From: Planctomycetota bacterium
GTDB taxonomy: Bacteria; Planctomycetota; UBA1135; GCA-002686595
Assembly (NCBI GenBank): GCA_014237855.1
Contig: JABACD010000018.1
Span: 1 to 44,414 of the forward strand
Direction of reading: 5' to 3'
DNA length: 44,414 nucleotides
Every line of letters starts with the position of its first letter. Position 1 is the stretch's first letter. Positions 1-8,967 of the stretch are shown here, piece by piece. Below the pieces are notes generated by a model. It was not told the origin of the DNA. It made no database searches and saw nothing but the letters and a program-made list of their open reading frames with translations. The translations under genes and the position numbers were made by a program.

Positions 1-183
1 CTCTGTCAGCTGTATCGCTCTGCGGCTGCAGCCTGCCTGGAGGCGGCCGACGGTCAGGTCAAGCTGGCCGTGCTGATGCACTCCGGCGAGCTCGGATCTG
101 GCCCTGCAAGGCGGCTCCTCGAGGAGCATCAGGGGCAGCTTGCCGGGGCCCTGAAGAGTGCCCTGAAGAGTGCCCTGAACTGA
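1..183 (+). CDS. murQ: N-acetylmuramic acid 6-phosphate etherase, C-terminal fragment (5' end outside window)
   Basis: Reading frame 1 is open from the first base to a TGA at 181-183, giving 60 residues. The segment ADGQVKLAVLMHSGEL followed by ARRLLEEHQGQLAGAL resembles the C-terminal helical tail of MurQ, where a conserved VKLAI-M-x-TGL stretch precedes a short A-x-x-L-x-x-x-G-x-L helix. MurQ cleaves the lactyl ether of MurNAc-6-phosphate during peptidoglycan recycling in the cytoplasm. Only the tail is visible, so the SIS domain and its active site cannot be checked. The last codons contain an in-frame 12-bp tandem duplication (148-171) that adds an ALKS unit. Another SIS-domain sugar-phosphate protein is a possible alternative. 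Confidence 0.6.
   Translation, partial: LCQLYRSAAAACLEAADGQVKLAVLMHSGELGSGPARRLLEEHQGQLAGALKSALKSALN
148..180 (+). repeat. 12-bp in-frame tandem repeat at the murQ 3' end
   Basis: GCCCTGAAGAGT occurs at 148-159 and 160-171 and is followed by a partial third copy, GCCCTGAA, at 172-179. It encodes ALKS-ALKS-ALN just before the stop codon. The pattern is typical of replication slippage and only lengthens the C-terminal tail. Confidence 0.8.
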
Positions 184-394
184 GCATCTGAGCCCTGCTC
201 GGATCGCATCCGCTCGACCTCCTATCCAGTCCGCTCTCCAGGAGCTTGAATCGAGCGAAATCAATCGGGCCTCCCGGTGAGTCCCGACAAGAAAATGAAT
301 CCGAGCCGAAGGATCGGTAGACGCGGGGGGGCGTACTTCTAGATTCTATACCCTGAGGCGCCAACCCCTGCATCTCTACTCTGGCCCAAAATTG

Positions 395-2230
395 ATGACC
401 TCCATCCTTCGAGCGGCTCTTGTCAGCTCACTCATCCTCGCTGCTACCCCAGGCATCTCCGCAGCTCATCTGGGGACTCCAGTTGAGTCGCTCGTCATGC
501 TCGACGAGGACGAGGTCGAACGGCTGAGCAAGCTCATCCAGACCACACGCGAGCCGGGCAATGCACGCTTCTTCGAGCAGCTGACTGCCCTGGGCAGCAT
601 CGAGTCCTTCGAGGCTGCGAGCCGGCTCCGCAAGTCGGTCCAGCGGCCCGATGTGATGGTCAAGGCATTCGTTGCGTTCGAGAACTATGCCGGCGTGAGT
701 GGCGTGGAGAAGGGCGCGATCAAGTGGCTCACCGAGCAGTGCGCTGGCGGCAGCAATTTCTATCGACAGGCGGCTATCCAGGGGCTGGTGAGATTCGGCT
801 CGGCGGCCACCGACGAGCTCGAGGTCATTGTCAAGCGCAGCAAGGACCCGGTCGTTCGCGCCTGGGCACTCGGCCCGCTGCTCCCGGGCCTCCAGCAAGA
901 GTCCAGCCCTGAAGCGATACGAACCATCGCGGAAAATGCGGAGTTCGGCTACACGGCTCCGGCCGAGAAGATGCTCGAGGTTCTTTCCAGCTTCGTGGGT
1001 CCCGATAACGACGAGGCATTCTGCAAGACGCTCAAGAGCAAGAAGGTACCCAGCCTCAACAAGGCCGTGGTGATCGAGACCATTGCCACTCGAAAGGGCA
1101 ACGCCATCGACAAGGCCCTGCTCTCTGCGCTCAAGAGCAAGGAAACCGTCGTGCAGCTGGCCGCCATGAAGGCCCTGGACTCGAGGGGCAGCACTGCGCA
1201 GGTCTCCACACTCAAGAAGCTGGTCAAGTCCAAGGATGATGCGGTCAGGCGGCAGGCCATCATCAGCATGGGCCTGATCCGCGGCGGCGAATCGGAGTGG
1301 CTCAAGGATCTGGCCGGCATGGTCAGGTCAAAGGACCCCGCCACCCGCATGGGCAGCGCCTGTGCACTGGCCGAGATTCGGACGCCGGAGGCACTCGAGC
1401 TGCTCTACCCACTCCTGAACGACGGCGATCACCTGGTCCAGTTCGAGGCCCTCCAGCAGATCAGCAATCTGCGACGCAAGGAGACACTTCCCGTCCTGAT
1501 TGCCAGGATCAACGGGGCACGTGGTCGCTTGAACATGCAGCTGCTAGTGAACCTGCGGCTCATCACAGGAGAGGATCACGGGAGCTCTTCCGACCGCTGG
1601 ATGAACTGGTGGAAGGGCGTGGAGGAGACCTTCGAGATACCAAGCTATGACGATGCACTGGCTGCCGAGAACGACCGCGACCGCCGACGCTCGGAGAGCA
1701 AGACGGTCTCGACCTTCTACGGCTTGAAGATCGTCAGTGACCGCATCTGCTTCATCATGGACACCTCGGGCTCCATGCGAGAGCCGGGCGGCAAGGGGGA
1801 TGGCAATCGCCTCAAGGCAGCAAAGGATCAACTTGTAGGTGTCCTGGAGAGCTACCCGGATGGTGATCTCTTCAACTTGATCTTCTTCTCCAGCGATGCA
1901 TTTGGCTGGGAGGATGAGCTGGTGAGAATGACCGATGACTCCCGCGAGGAAGCACTCGAGTACGTGAGCCGCCAACGCCCTGACGGTGCGACCGCGATCT
2001 ATGATGCCCTCAAGCTGGCCTTCGAGGACCGGCGTATCGACACCCTCTACCTGCTCACCGACGGTGATCCCATGGGGGGTACCATCGACAATCCGGCACG
2101 CATCCGTCAGGAGGTCGCGGCCTGGAACGAGGCCCGCCACATCCGCATCAACTGCATCGCCATCGGTAAGCCCAGCCCCCTCCTCCAGGACCTGGCAAGG
2201 GATACCGGCGGCACCTACAAGGAAGAGTAG
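395..2230 (+). CDS. Secreted HEAT-repeat protein with C-terminal von Willebrand factor A domain
   Basis: This 611-residue protein has three parts. Residues 1-23 form a signal peptide (hydrophobic core AALVSSLILAATPG, likely Sec/SPase I). Residues about 60-400 are helical HEAT-like repeats with the recurring pattern of paired helices and A-x-x-A-L turns, for example around RRQAIISMGLIRGG and GSACALAEIRTPEALELL. From about 444 a VWA domain begins, with a complete MIDAS: DTSGS at 456-460, a Thr near 533 in GATAIYDAL, and Asp 556 in LLTDGDP. VWA domains bind protein ligands through a divalent metal, and HEAT arrays are protein scaffolds, so an extracytoplasmic adhesion or assembly role is likely. 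A TTG lies one codon upstream at 392; ATG at 395 is preferred. No Shine-Dalgarno is visible. The gene converges on the hydroxyproline dehydratase gene with 17 bp between stops. Confidence 0.85.
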   Translation: MTSILRAALVSSLILAATPGISAAHLGTPVESLVMLDEDEVERLSKLIQTTREPGNARFFEQLTALGSIESFEAASRLRKSVQRPDVMVKAFVAFENYAGVSGVEKGAIKWLTEQCAGGSNFYRQAAIQGLVRFGSAATDELEVIVKRSKDPVVRAWALGPLLPGLQQESSPEAIRTIAENAEFGYTAPAEKMLEVLSSFVGPDNDEAFCKTLKSKKVPSLNKAVVIETIATRKGNAIDKALLSALKSKETVVQLAAMKALDSRGSTAQVSTLKKLVKSKDDAVRRQAIISMGLIRGGESEWLKDLAGMVRSKDPATRMGSACALAEIRTPEALELLYPLLNDGDHLVQFEALQQISNLRRKETLPVLIARINGARGRLNMQLLVNLRLITGEDHGSSSDRWMNWWKGVEETFEIPSYDDALAAENDRDRRRSESKTVSTFYGLKIVSDRICFIMDTSGSMREPGGKGDGNRLKAAKDQLVGVLESYPDGDLFNLIFFSSDAFGWEDELVRMTDDSREEALEYVSRQRPDGATAIYDALKLAFEDRRIDTLYLLTDGDPMGGTIDNPARIRQEVAAWNEARHIRINCIAIGKPSPLLQDLARDTGGTYKEE

Positions 2231-2247
2231 CCTCAGTTCCGCATCGC

Positions 2248-3273
2248 TCAGCGCAGGATGAAGCCCTTGCCAAGGACATCCTCAGGGTCGATCCAGAACT
2301 CGTGGCGACCAGTGAGATAGGCCTCCCCGCTCACCTCAGGCACAATCGCCGGCCGGGACCCCAGGCTGGTCTGCTCAACCACGCGACCCTCGAAGCGACT
2401 GCCGACAAGACTCTCGATCACGATCGAGTCTCCCAGTTCAAGGTCCCCACGTGCATGATGGATGGCCAGGCGCCCACTGACGCCTGTCCCCGTGGGCGAG
2501 CGGTCCACCTCCCCCTCTGCGAACACGCAGACGTTGCGGCTGTGAATGTCTTCACCCGCCTGCATGTCAACGAAGATCACTCCGTAGAGGAACCCCAGGT
2601 CTTCCTCCAAGGGATGCACGATCGGGGCTCCGGCCATCACTGCCTTCTTGATCGCGCGGCCCTTCTTGATCAGGTCCTCGGTCCCCGCCGGCGAGCAGTC
2701 CACCCCCACGCTGCTCGCATCAACGTAGGCGTAGAATGCACCTCCGAAGGCCAGGTCGTAAGTGACAACACCCAGACCCCGCACCCAGATCTCTTGATCC
2801 AGGGCCGCAACGAAGGAAGGTACATTCTTGAATCTCACCCGACCGACTCCCGAATCACTCACCAGGGCGGTAGCGGTGACAAGCCCGGCCGGCGTATCCA
2901 TGCGTATCGTGGTCTCGGGCGACACTCTTGGCAGCATCCCAGTCTCCAGCGCCACCTTGGTCATGGCGATCACGCCGTGGCCACACATGGTGCTGAAGCC
3001 CTCGTTGTGGATGAAGAGAATGCCCAGGTCGGCCTCGGCTGTCACCGGTTCGGTGACCAGACAACCATACATGTCCGCATGCCCCCGGGGCTCCCACATC
3101 AGGGCTCGTCTCAGGTCATCCAGATGCTCGCTCGCATGACGCCGCTTGGCGAGAATCGTATCACCCGGGATCGGCCCAACTCCGTCCGTCACGACCCGGA
3201 AGGGCTCCCCACCAGTGTGGCTGTCAACCGTTGTGACTCTTCGCCAGTGCGAGGGAGGTTGCCATTGACTCAT
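2248..3273 (-). CDS. trans-3-hydroxy-L-proline dehydratase (proline racemase family)
   Basis: This 341-residue protein is a full-length proline racemase-fold enzyme. The first catalytic Cys is present in MCGHG (Cys97). At the second catalytic position, where racemases and epimerases have SPCGTG, this protein has SPTGTG (Thr261). In the characterised family, Cys at the first site with Thr at the second marks trans-3-hydroxy-L-proline dehydratases, including human L3HYPDH, which form delta-1-pyrroline-2-carboxylate. A racemase or 4-hydroxyproline epimerase is therefore unlikely. N-terminal DSHTGGEPFRVV and C-terminal GSRFEG also fit. The ATG at 3273 follows the stop of the giant Ig-like gene by 5 nt with no Shine-Dalgarno, so translation is probably coupled to that gene. 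The substrate is abundant in collagen, which suggests scavenging of protein-derived hydroxyproline. Confidence 0.88.
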   Translation of the reverse strand: MSQWQPPSHWRRVTTVDSHTGGEPFRVVTDGVGPIPGDTILAKRRHASEHLDDLRRALMWEPRGHADMYGCLVTEPVTAEADLGILFIHNEGFSTMCGHGVIAMTKVALETGMLPRVSPETTIRMDTPAGLVTATALVSDSGVGRVRFKNVPSFVAALDQEIWVRGLGVVTYDLAFGGAFYAYVDASSVGVDCSPAGTEDLIKKGRAIKKAVMAGAPIVHPLEEDLGFLYGVIFVDMQAGEDIHSRNVCVFAEGEVDRSPTGTGVSGRLAIHHARGDLELGDSIVIESLVGSRFEGRVVEQTSLGSRPAIVPEVSGEAYLTGRHEFWIDPEDVLGKGFILR

Positions 3274-3278
3274 GAGAT

Positions 3279-6200
3279 CTAGAAGCGGTAGGGAATCCGG
3301 AGGAACTCCAGGCGTGGCCGGGGCGTGTCAAAATTGAGATCAGCGGCGCCAGCGGCGATGTCGAAGGTCACGCGATAGCGCATGAAGCGCACCAGCCGGG
3401 GATCGACGCCAAGGCTCCCGAGGTCCTGACCTGCCAGCTCGGTCACGAAGCCCGTCGAGTGGTTCGGGTCTGGAGCTCCAGGACTGCCCTCCTGTGCAAG
3501 CTCGAACAGCAGCTGGATCTTGGCGCTGGCAGGGAGAGCATCGGCCACGCCCTCGGTCGTGACGCCGAAGTAGCGTGGACGGAGCTCCACACTGCCGCTA
3601 GCCTCGGCAAGACTCGGGCCGTCACTACTGACAACCAGAGCCAGCTCCTCTGTCCCTGCCAGATAGCGAGCCTCGGAGAGCGTGAAGCGCGCATCCCCGA
3701 CCACCAGCAAGAACTCACGCAAGAGTCGCGGATTACGCAGGTAGATCTGATCATCGCCACCGAGACCTGAGACATCTACCAGTGCTGTCCGATTGCTGGC
3801 ATCGTTCGAATCAAGTTCCAGGTTGGGTGTGGTGAGCAGCGGAGCGAGGTCATCAATGATCCCTGCCGTTGTTCGAAGACTACCATCCCCGGCCAGGGTG
3901 CCATCGAAGAGGAAGGCCAGCTCACCTAGCTCGGGATCGAGCGGGTCAACGGTCGTCTCCCCCAGTGCTATCCAGCGTGACTGGGCCATGGATCGTCTCC
4001 CGAAGATCGGCAGCAACTGGTCATTCCAGCGCTGATTCTCCAGATCGTAGCCATGCGGCATCGGGCGACAGGCCTGGGCCAGCTGGGACTCATCACCATG
4101 GTCCCCCAGGGTCGAATCACCACCAGGGTAGTAGAGATCCTGGATGAGGTCCTGAACGTGAAGCTGGATCAGCCCCGGCCCCCCATCGCCGCCGGCGCAT
4201 CTCACCACGAAGCTGTTGTCACCGGCCCCGGGCAAGCTTCCGAGGTAGCCGTTGGGACTCTCGTCGATGCAGATCGCGGGCACCTCTTCCCAGGGATTGT
4301 CGGTTCCATTGGACCCCACATGCTTCGCGTCGAACCAGATCTCCGTGGTGTTGCCGGAGTTGTCCGCACCGCCGTTTGGCTCAGGCTCACCGAAGATCCT
4401 CTCCCCTGCACCACCTTGGCCGCCACGAACATCAATGGCGAGAAGACCTGGCGCGACAGCGCTGAGATCGATGACCCCCGCCGTTTGCAGCACGATGTGG
4501 CCACCCGAACCGCCCCCCGATCCTCCGGCGGTGCGGAAGGAGCTGATCGAGTGCTCACCACCTCCGCCGTGCCCGCCGCGGGCCACGATCACCCCCGAAG
4601 GCCCGATGATGATGTCACCGATCGAGAAAATGCTGAGCGCGCCAGCCCCTCCACCCCCGCCACAACCCTTGTCCTGGTTCGACCAGTAGAAGTTCTCGGG
4701 CGGATAGGTGTCCGCCGGATTGACGTAGGTGGCGTCCCCCCCAGCCCCACCGCCCGCGCCCGGGGTCAGCTGCTCCAGCTCACCGAAGATCAGCCGCTCG
4801 GGATTTCGAGGGTCTGTGCTTCCAACGTTCTCGATCATGGAGCCCCAGAAGTCGTTCACCTCACCAGGCAGGACTCCAAATGGACTCGGACCGGCTCGAC
4901 CGCCCCAGGGAATGTGATCTCCCTGGGAGGAGTTCGCGAGGTCACCACCGACATGCCCGCTCTCGGCGTCGAGACCATAGATCGACTGGTCAACGCAGGA
5001 GAAGGTCTCGCCCATCCCATCAGTCCAGTAGACCCGCTGAGGGTTACCCAGCGTCCCACCTCCACCGCCACCGCTGCGCCGGAAGGTACCGTCGGTCTGA
5101 CCTTGCTGGGCCCACCCCGACTCTCCGCCCTCGCCTCCCAGGTTGGCCACGCCAAAGGCTCCCTCCCCGTTGCCCCCCCGAAGGGTCACGGCGTTCGTGA
5201 TGTAGCTGCCGGTGCCGCCCGCACCGCCCCCTCCCTGGCCGGCCCCACCTGACTCCGGCTGGTGGGGCGAGTTGACTGTCGTTACCGTCGCAGCATTGGT
5301 GCCATTGACCGTCAGGCTGCCCTCGATACGAACCTCTCCGGTGGCGATGATCCGTGCGGGATTAGGTCCCTGAACACGCAGGGCCGATGAAGTGGGGATG
5401 TAGAGATTCCGTACATCGAGCCGACCGTTGACCGCCAGTTGAGAGTATTGCGGCAGGCCATTCTCCCCGCCGAAGAAGATCGTCGCGGTCGTGTCAAAGA
5501 CGATCTCGGTGTTTGGGGGAATGTGCAGGTCGAACTTCCCTGCCGGCCCACCCGTACCGTCAAACTCGAAAGCAGCCTCGAGCCCTCCCTCCCCCCACTT
5601 CGCGCGCGGGAGCTGCAAGGCACTGATCTCGTCCTCGAAGCCTTCAGCGCTGAAGTCCTCCAGGATCTCGTCAGCTGTCTCAACAGGAGCCCCCGCTCCG
5701 TCAGCGATCACGTCGGCAGTCATGTTCCCGAATCGATTGAGCGGGAGCGCATTCGTCTCACCGATGAGGTCCTGGAACTCGCGAGCGATCACCAATCTCA
5801 TCAGGCGTCCCTGAGGTAGGACCCCGACCGGTGTGATTTGAACGGCAGCCCCAGTGCCCGTGCAATTACTCTCCAGCCTGACCTCTGTGACCAGTGGACT
5901 CCAGATCGAGCTCGAGTCCAGATACTCCAGTCGCAGCCGCTCCCCGCTGATGTTCTCCGAGGAGGGATTCACAGGCTGATCTAGCCGCAGGAGAAAGCTC
6001 ACCTGGCTGCTCGAGTCACTGTAGAGGTTGTTCGGCACCAGAAAGCCAGACGGGAGGGCCCCACTGCCATCCTCGGGATCGAGCTGGAACCAGATAGGTA
6101 CGCCTTCCAGTTCCAGGTAACTCCCCACCCCCGGTGCGATCACTGGCTTGGCCGGACCCGGTCGAGTGTCGAAGAAGAGTTCCGTCAGGAACATCGAGTC

Positions 6201-6683
6201 GGGTGTCCTGAAGGTCAGGGTCGCACCCTCATCGAGTCCCTTACCAGATGTCGACCGAATGCTGGACCCAGCCTCGGATTCGGAAAACAGGTCAATCCTG
6301 TAGGTCACACCTCCGGGCAAGAACCCACTGTCACTGAGATCTGCTCGATTCGGGCACTTTGGCTGGTAGATCACGACTCGTGGATCCAGAGGGTCCGCGC
6401 TGTAATCTCCAATAGCCGTGACTCCGTTCGGCTGATGAATCAGCAAGCTGTTCGAATTAACCGAGTCGAAGTCGACCGGTTCGGAGAACTTGAAGTGGAT
6501 GGGCCGATTGATCTGCCACTCGGCTCCATTCGGGACAGAAATCTCCAGCAGGCCGAATCCACCATGGTCCCGCGCTGCTGAACTGGTCCCGGAACAACCC
6601 AGGCCAGTGAGGAGCAGGAGAGTGGCCAGCCCCTTAGTGCTGGCCATGCCCCGCCCACACGGGTGAATTCGAGAGATCGTCAT
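3279..6683 (-). CDS. Giant Ig-like / glycine-rich surface lipoprotein (family member 1)
   Basis: This 1134-residue protein starts at ATG 6683; another ATG at 6647 is closer to the hydrophobic segment. The leader GLATLLLLTGLGC resembles a lipoprotein signal but its lipobox (GLGC) is not canonical. Residues about 30-160 look like a bacterial Ig-like (Big_5/SbsA) domain (HFKFSEPVDFDSVNSNSLLI). A second Ig-like region spans about 220-340. A junction with ILEDF and KWGEGG follows at about 340-365, then a short-strand beta-rich stretch (FDLHIPPNTEIVFDTTATIF, NGRLDV, ATGEVRIEG). Residues about 470-765 hold many Gly clusters (GAGQGGGGAGG, GGSGGGSGGHIVLQTAG). The C-terminal domain ends FLRIPYRF. The partial gene at 41707-44414 is a close paralogue. 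Function is unknown; a surface structural or adhesive role is inferred. It is probably cotranscribed with the hydroxyproline dehydratase gene. Confidence 0.8.
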   Translation of the reverse strand: MTISRIHPCGRGMASTKGLATLLLLTGLGCSGTSSAARDHGGFGLLEISVPNGAEWQINRPIHFKFSEPVDFDSVNSNSLLIHQPNGVTAIGDYSADPLDPRVVIYQPKCPNRADLSDSGFLPGGVTYRIDLFSESEAGSSIRSTSGKGLDEGATLTFRTPDSMFLTELFFDTRPGPAKPVIAPGVGSYLELEGVPIWFQLDPEDGSGALPSGFLVPNNLYSDSSSQVSFLLRLDQPVNPSSENISGERLRLEYLDSSSIWSPLVTEVRLESNCTGTGAAVQITPVGVLPQGRLMRLVIAREFQDLIGETNALPLNRFGNMTADVIADGAGAPVETADEILEDFSAEGFEDEISALQLPRAKWGEGGLEAAFEFDGTGGPAGKFDLHIPPNTEIVFDTTATIFFGGENGLPQYSQLAVNGRLDVRNLYIPTSSALRVQGPNPARIIATGEVRIEGSLTVNGTNAATVTTVNSPHQPESGGAGQGGGGAGGTGSYITNAVTLRGGNGEGAFGVANLGGEGGESGWAQQGQTDGTFRRSGGGGGGTLGNPQRVYWTDGMGETFSCVDQSIYGLDAESGHVGGDLANSSQGDHIPWGGRAGPSPFGVLPGEVNDFWGSMIENVGSTDPRNPERLIFGELEQLTPGAGGGAGGDATYVNPADTYPPENFYWSNQDKGCGGGGGAGALSIFSIGDIIIGPSGVIVARGGHGGGGEHSISSFRTAGGSGGGSGGHIVLQTAGVIDLSAVAPGLLAIDVRGGQGGAGERIFGEPEPNGGADNSGNTTEIWFDAKHVGSNGTDNPWEEVPAICIDESPNGYLGSLPGAGDNSFVVRCAGGDGGPGLIQLHVQDLIQDLYYPGGDSTLGDHGDESQLAQACRPMPHGYDLENQRWNDQLLPIFGRRSMAQSRWIALGETTVDPLDPELGELAFLFDGTLAGDGSLRTTAGIIDDLAPLLTTPNLELDSNDASNRTALVDVSGLGGDDQIYLRNPRLLREFLLVVGDARFTLSEARYLAGTEELALVVSSDGPSLAEASGSVELRPRYFGVTTEGVADALPASAKIQLLFELAQEGSPGAPDPNHSTGFVTELAGQDLGSLGVDPRLVRFMRYRVTFDIAAGAADLNFDTPRPRLEFLRIPYRF

Positions 6684-6838
6684 GTGAAGGCCTGGAGCGC
6701 CCCAGGGGATCGTATTCAGCCTACACCAACTCACTCTCCAGGTCGGTCTGATTCCCGCTCGGCCGGGCCCTTGCCATGGTGCCAAGCACTGCAGGTGACC
6801 GCCTGCCCGTCAGGGGGCTCCACGGACAGCGCCACCAC

Positions 6839-7885
6839 CTAGGGAGGGCCGGGGCGACGCTCATCATCTATCGAGCTCTCCAGCTCCAGCAACCGCAGCC
6901 TGCTCATCAAACGGTCCCAGTCGAAGGCCGGTCCCGGGTCAAGCTTGTTGTCTTGCACGTGATAGTGCCCCAAGACTCCTCGGAAGGACTCGTAGTCCTC
7001 ATCGGTCAGCCTTCCCATGGGAACCTCTCCAAGCTCGTTCACTGGCACGGTCCGCTCGATTCGCGGAAGGACATCCATCAGGGTCGAGACCAGACGCGTC
7101 AGCGACTCATACTGCTCGTGGGTGAAGTCGTACTGCACCAGTCTCGTACCATTGATGCGTCCCTCCACCAGCCCCAGGCTCGCAGGCCGACCACGAAATG
7201 GGGAGGTCCGAACTCCCCCATCCCCGAGCCGCCTCGGAATATCGATGTAGGTTCCCAGCTCGTCGATCGAGTACCACTCCTCGAACTCAGCGGACTCAGC
7301 GGGCTTTCTTGCACCAATCTGGGCAATCTCGATCCCGATCGAACGGTCATTGGCCTTGGTCGCATGCCAGGCCGTCTCCCTCAGATCCAGGGTCTGATAG
7401 ATCGTGCCATCAATGTCCAAGAGGAAGTGCGCTGACAATCCCCGTTGATTGTGGAGGACATCGAAGCAGGTACGGCTGAGTCCACAGACATCGAAGTGCA
7501 ACACGATCTGGTCGACCGCCCCGCCAAGCAGTGCCACCGATTCAGACGACCCCGAGACCCTCGGAATGCCGCGCTCCAGCTGTGCGCGCCGACCAGGTCG
7601 ATAGCGACGCCCGCTGCTCTTATCACGATAATCGGGGTTGGTGCCCGCCCGTAGCGCCACATCGTAAGCGTCATAGCCGCCAGGATCACTCCACAGGACC
7701 ACGGGTGCACCACATGAGAATCGCTCTCCACAGACGACTATCTCCTCCCCAACCTCGACTGGGCTGGGCTCGAGGGTCAGGGAAGCCTCTCGCTCGCCCG
7801 ATTCAAAAGGGTCCGGTGAGAGGGGCTCAATCGAGGCGCAAGAGCTCAGGCAGAGGGTACAGACGAGTAGTTCTTGCAGTCTCAT
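6839..7885 (-). CDS. Lipoprotein N-acetylmuramoyl-L-alanine amidase (Amidase_2/PGRP fold)
   Basis: This 348-residue protein has a lipoprotein signal, MRLQELLVCTLCLSSCAS, with lipobox LSSC. The catalytic domain spans about residues 110-340. Candidate zinc ligands are the His of IVLHFD, the His of GHYHV and the Asp of KLDPGPAF, matching the His/His/Asp layout of AmpD. HFLLDIDGTIYQ, TAWHAT and SIGIEIA are typical Amidase_2 strands. It should cleave between MurNAc and L-Ala of peptidoglycan from a membrane-anchored position. The ATG at 7885 forms an ATGA overlap with the arsS stop, which fixes the start. A short N-terminal beta-rich region with several Cys precedes the catalytic domain and is unassigned. 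Confidence 0.85.
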   Translation of the reverse strand: MRLQELLVCTLCLSSCASIEPLSPDPFESGEREASLTLEPSPVEVGEEIVVCGERFSCGAPVVLWSDPGGYDAYDVALRAGTNPDYRDKSSGRRYRPGRRAQLERGIPRVSGSSESVALLGGAVDQIVLHFDVCGLSRTCFDVLHNQRGLSAHFLLDIDGTIYQTLDLRETAWHATKANDRSIGIEIAQIGARKPAESAEFEEWYSIDELGTYIDIPRRLGDGGVRTSPFRGRPASLGLVEGRINGTRLVQYDFTHEQYESLTRLVSTLMDVLPRIERTVPVNELGEVPMGRLTDEDYESFRGVLGHYHVQDNKLDPGPAFDWDRLMSRLRLLELESSIDDERRPGPP

Positions 7886-8934
7886 GTGATCTTTCCACCG
7901 CAGGAAGAGCCTGCTCCAGCCGTGCATCCAAAACAGTGTGTGCCGGTCACGATCCGTCGGTTGGTGAGTGACTGCAAGTCAAACTCATCCAGGTGTTGGG
8001 GCACACCGAACGCCAACGGCAGCTCGAGCATCTGGTTGAAGTCACAATCGTGGAGCTGACCATCCCAGCCCACGCTCAAGGTCGTGCGGCACATGAGCTG
8101 ACCGACAGCAGCTGGATTGAAGGCCCTCACCAGCTCTCTCATGTAGCTGTCCAGATTCCCAGAGCGCTGCAGCCACTCCAGATAGCGGCTGATCGGCATG
8201 TTCGTGATCGTGTACAGCGAATCAAAGACAATGCCGAACTCCCTCTCGAGGACCTCCTTCCACTCTGCCTCCACAGACCCCTCGGTGGACGGCAAGAAGG
8301 CTCCGGTGGGATTGGTGACCAATACCAGACGCAGTCCACTACCCGCCTGACCATAGCCACGTTCATTGAGCAACTTCAGGCCTTGGATAGAGCGCTCAAA
8401 GACACCCTCCCCGCGCTGGCGATCGGTGGCCAGGTCCCGGTAGTGCGGCAAGGAACAGATCAGCTCCACTCCCTGCTCGGCAAGGAAGTCAGGCAGATGT
8501 GAGTAACGCGGCACGGTCAGGATCGTCAGGTTGCAGCGATCGATAACGTGACGCCCCAGCCCCCGTGACTCTCGAACCAGGTACTCGAACGAGGGACACA
8601 TCTCCGGAGCTCCGCCCGTGATGTCTACCGTTGGAATCTCGGTACTCGCCAGGACCTGCATGCAGAGCTCTGCGGTCTCCCTGGTCATCACTTCCGAGCG
8701 CAGTGGCCCCGCATCCACATGGCAGTGAATGCAGGTCTGGTTGCAGAGCTTGCCCACGTTGATCTGGAAGACTCCGATCCCCGTCGCTTCGAGGCGTCCC
8801 ATCTCTGACTGCGTCAGACGACTGTCGAACTTCGCCTCAACACCATCGGGATGCTGGACCGTGTCGAGCAAGGTTCGCTGCTCAGCAGGGTTCAATCGTG
8901 TCTCCTCGTCCAACAGTCTCATTGATCTTGTCAC
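7882..8934 (-). CDS. arsS: Arsenosugar biosynthesis-type radical SAM protein ArsS
   Basis: This 350-residue protein carries the radical SAM cluster motif CNQTCIHC (Cys64, Cys68, Cys71) and a GGAPE motif, and has the C-terminal domain of the ArsS/DUF3641 family with FNPAAVGQLMCRTTLSVGWDG and HDCDFNQ. The C terminus, CFGCTAGAGSSCGG, matches the family tail. Some relatives have selenocysteine there; this one has TGC-encoded Cys at 345. Family members are linked to forming arsenosugars from methylated arsenic. The GTG at 8934 is preferred over ATG 8922 because AGGAGGGG lies 6 nt upstream of it. The CMD-like gene precedes it by 33 bp, a known pairing for this family. No arsM is visible in the window. 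Confidence 0.88.
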   Translation of the reverse strand: MTRSMRLLDEETRLNPAEQRTLLDTVQHPDGVEAKFDSRLTQSEMGRLEATGIGVFQINVGKLCNQTCIHCHVDAGPLRSEVMTRETAELCMQVLASTEIPTVDITGGAPEMCPSFEYLVRESRGLGRHVIDRCNLTILTVPRYSHLPDFLAEQGVELICSLPHYRDLATDRQRGEGVFERSIQGLKLLNERGYGQAGSGLRLVLVTNPTGAFLPSTEGSVEAEWKEVLEREFGIVFDSLYTITNMPISRYLEWLQRSGNLDSYMRELVRAFNPAAVGQLMCRTTLSVGWDGQLHDCDFNQMLELPLAFGVPQHLDEFDLQSLTNRRIVTGTHCFGCTAGAGSSCGGKIT

Positions 8935-8967
8935 CTGATTGCCCCTCCTGCCCTGGCGAGGGTCCGC

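Noticed and set aside
2302..3282. 326-codon plus-strand open frame over the hydroxyproline dehydratase gene
   Set aside because: The opposite strand encodes a complete enzyme with catalytic motifs. The plus frame is a GC-rich shadow with no recognisable domain.
4053..5252. 399-codon plus-strand open frame inside the first Ig-like gene
   Set aside because: It is antisense to Gly-rich codons, which read as Pro/Ala/Arg-rich frames without stops. It has no family motif and the minus frame is clearly conserved with a paralogue.
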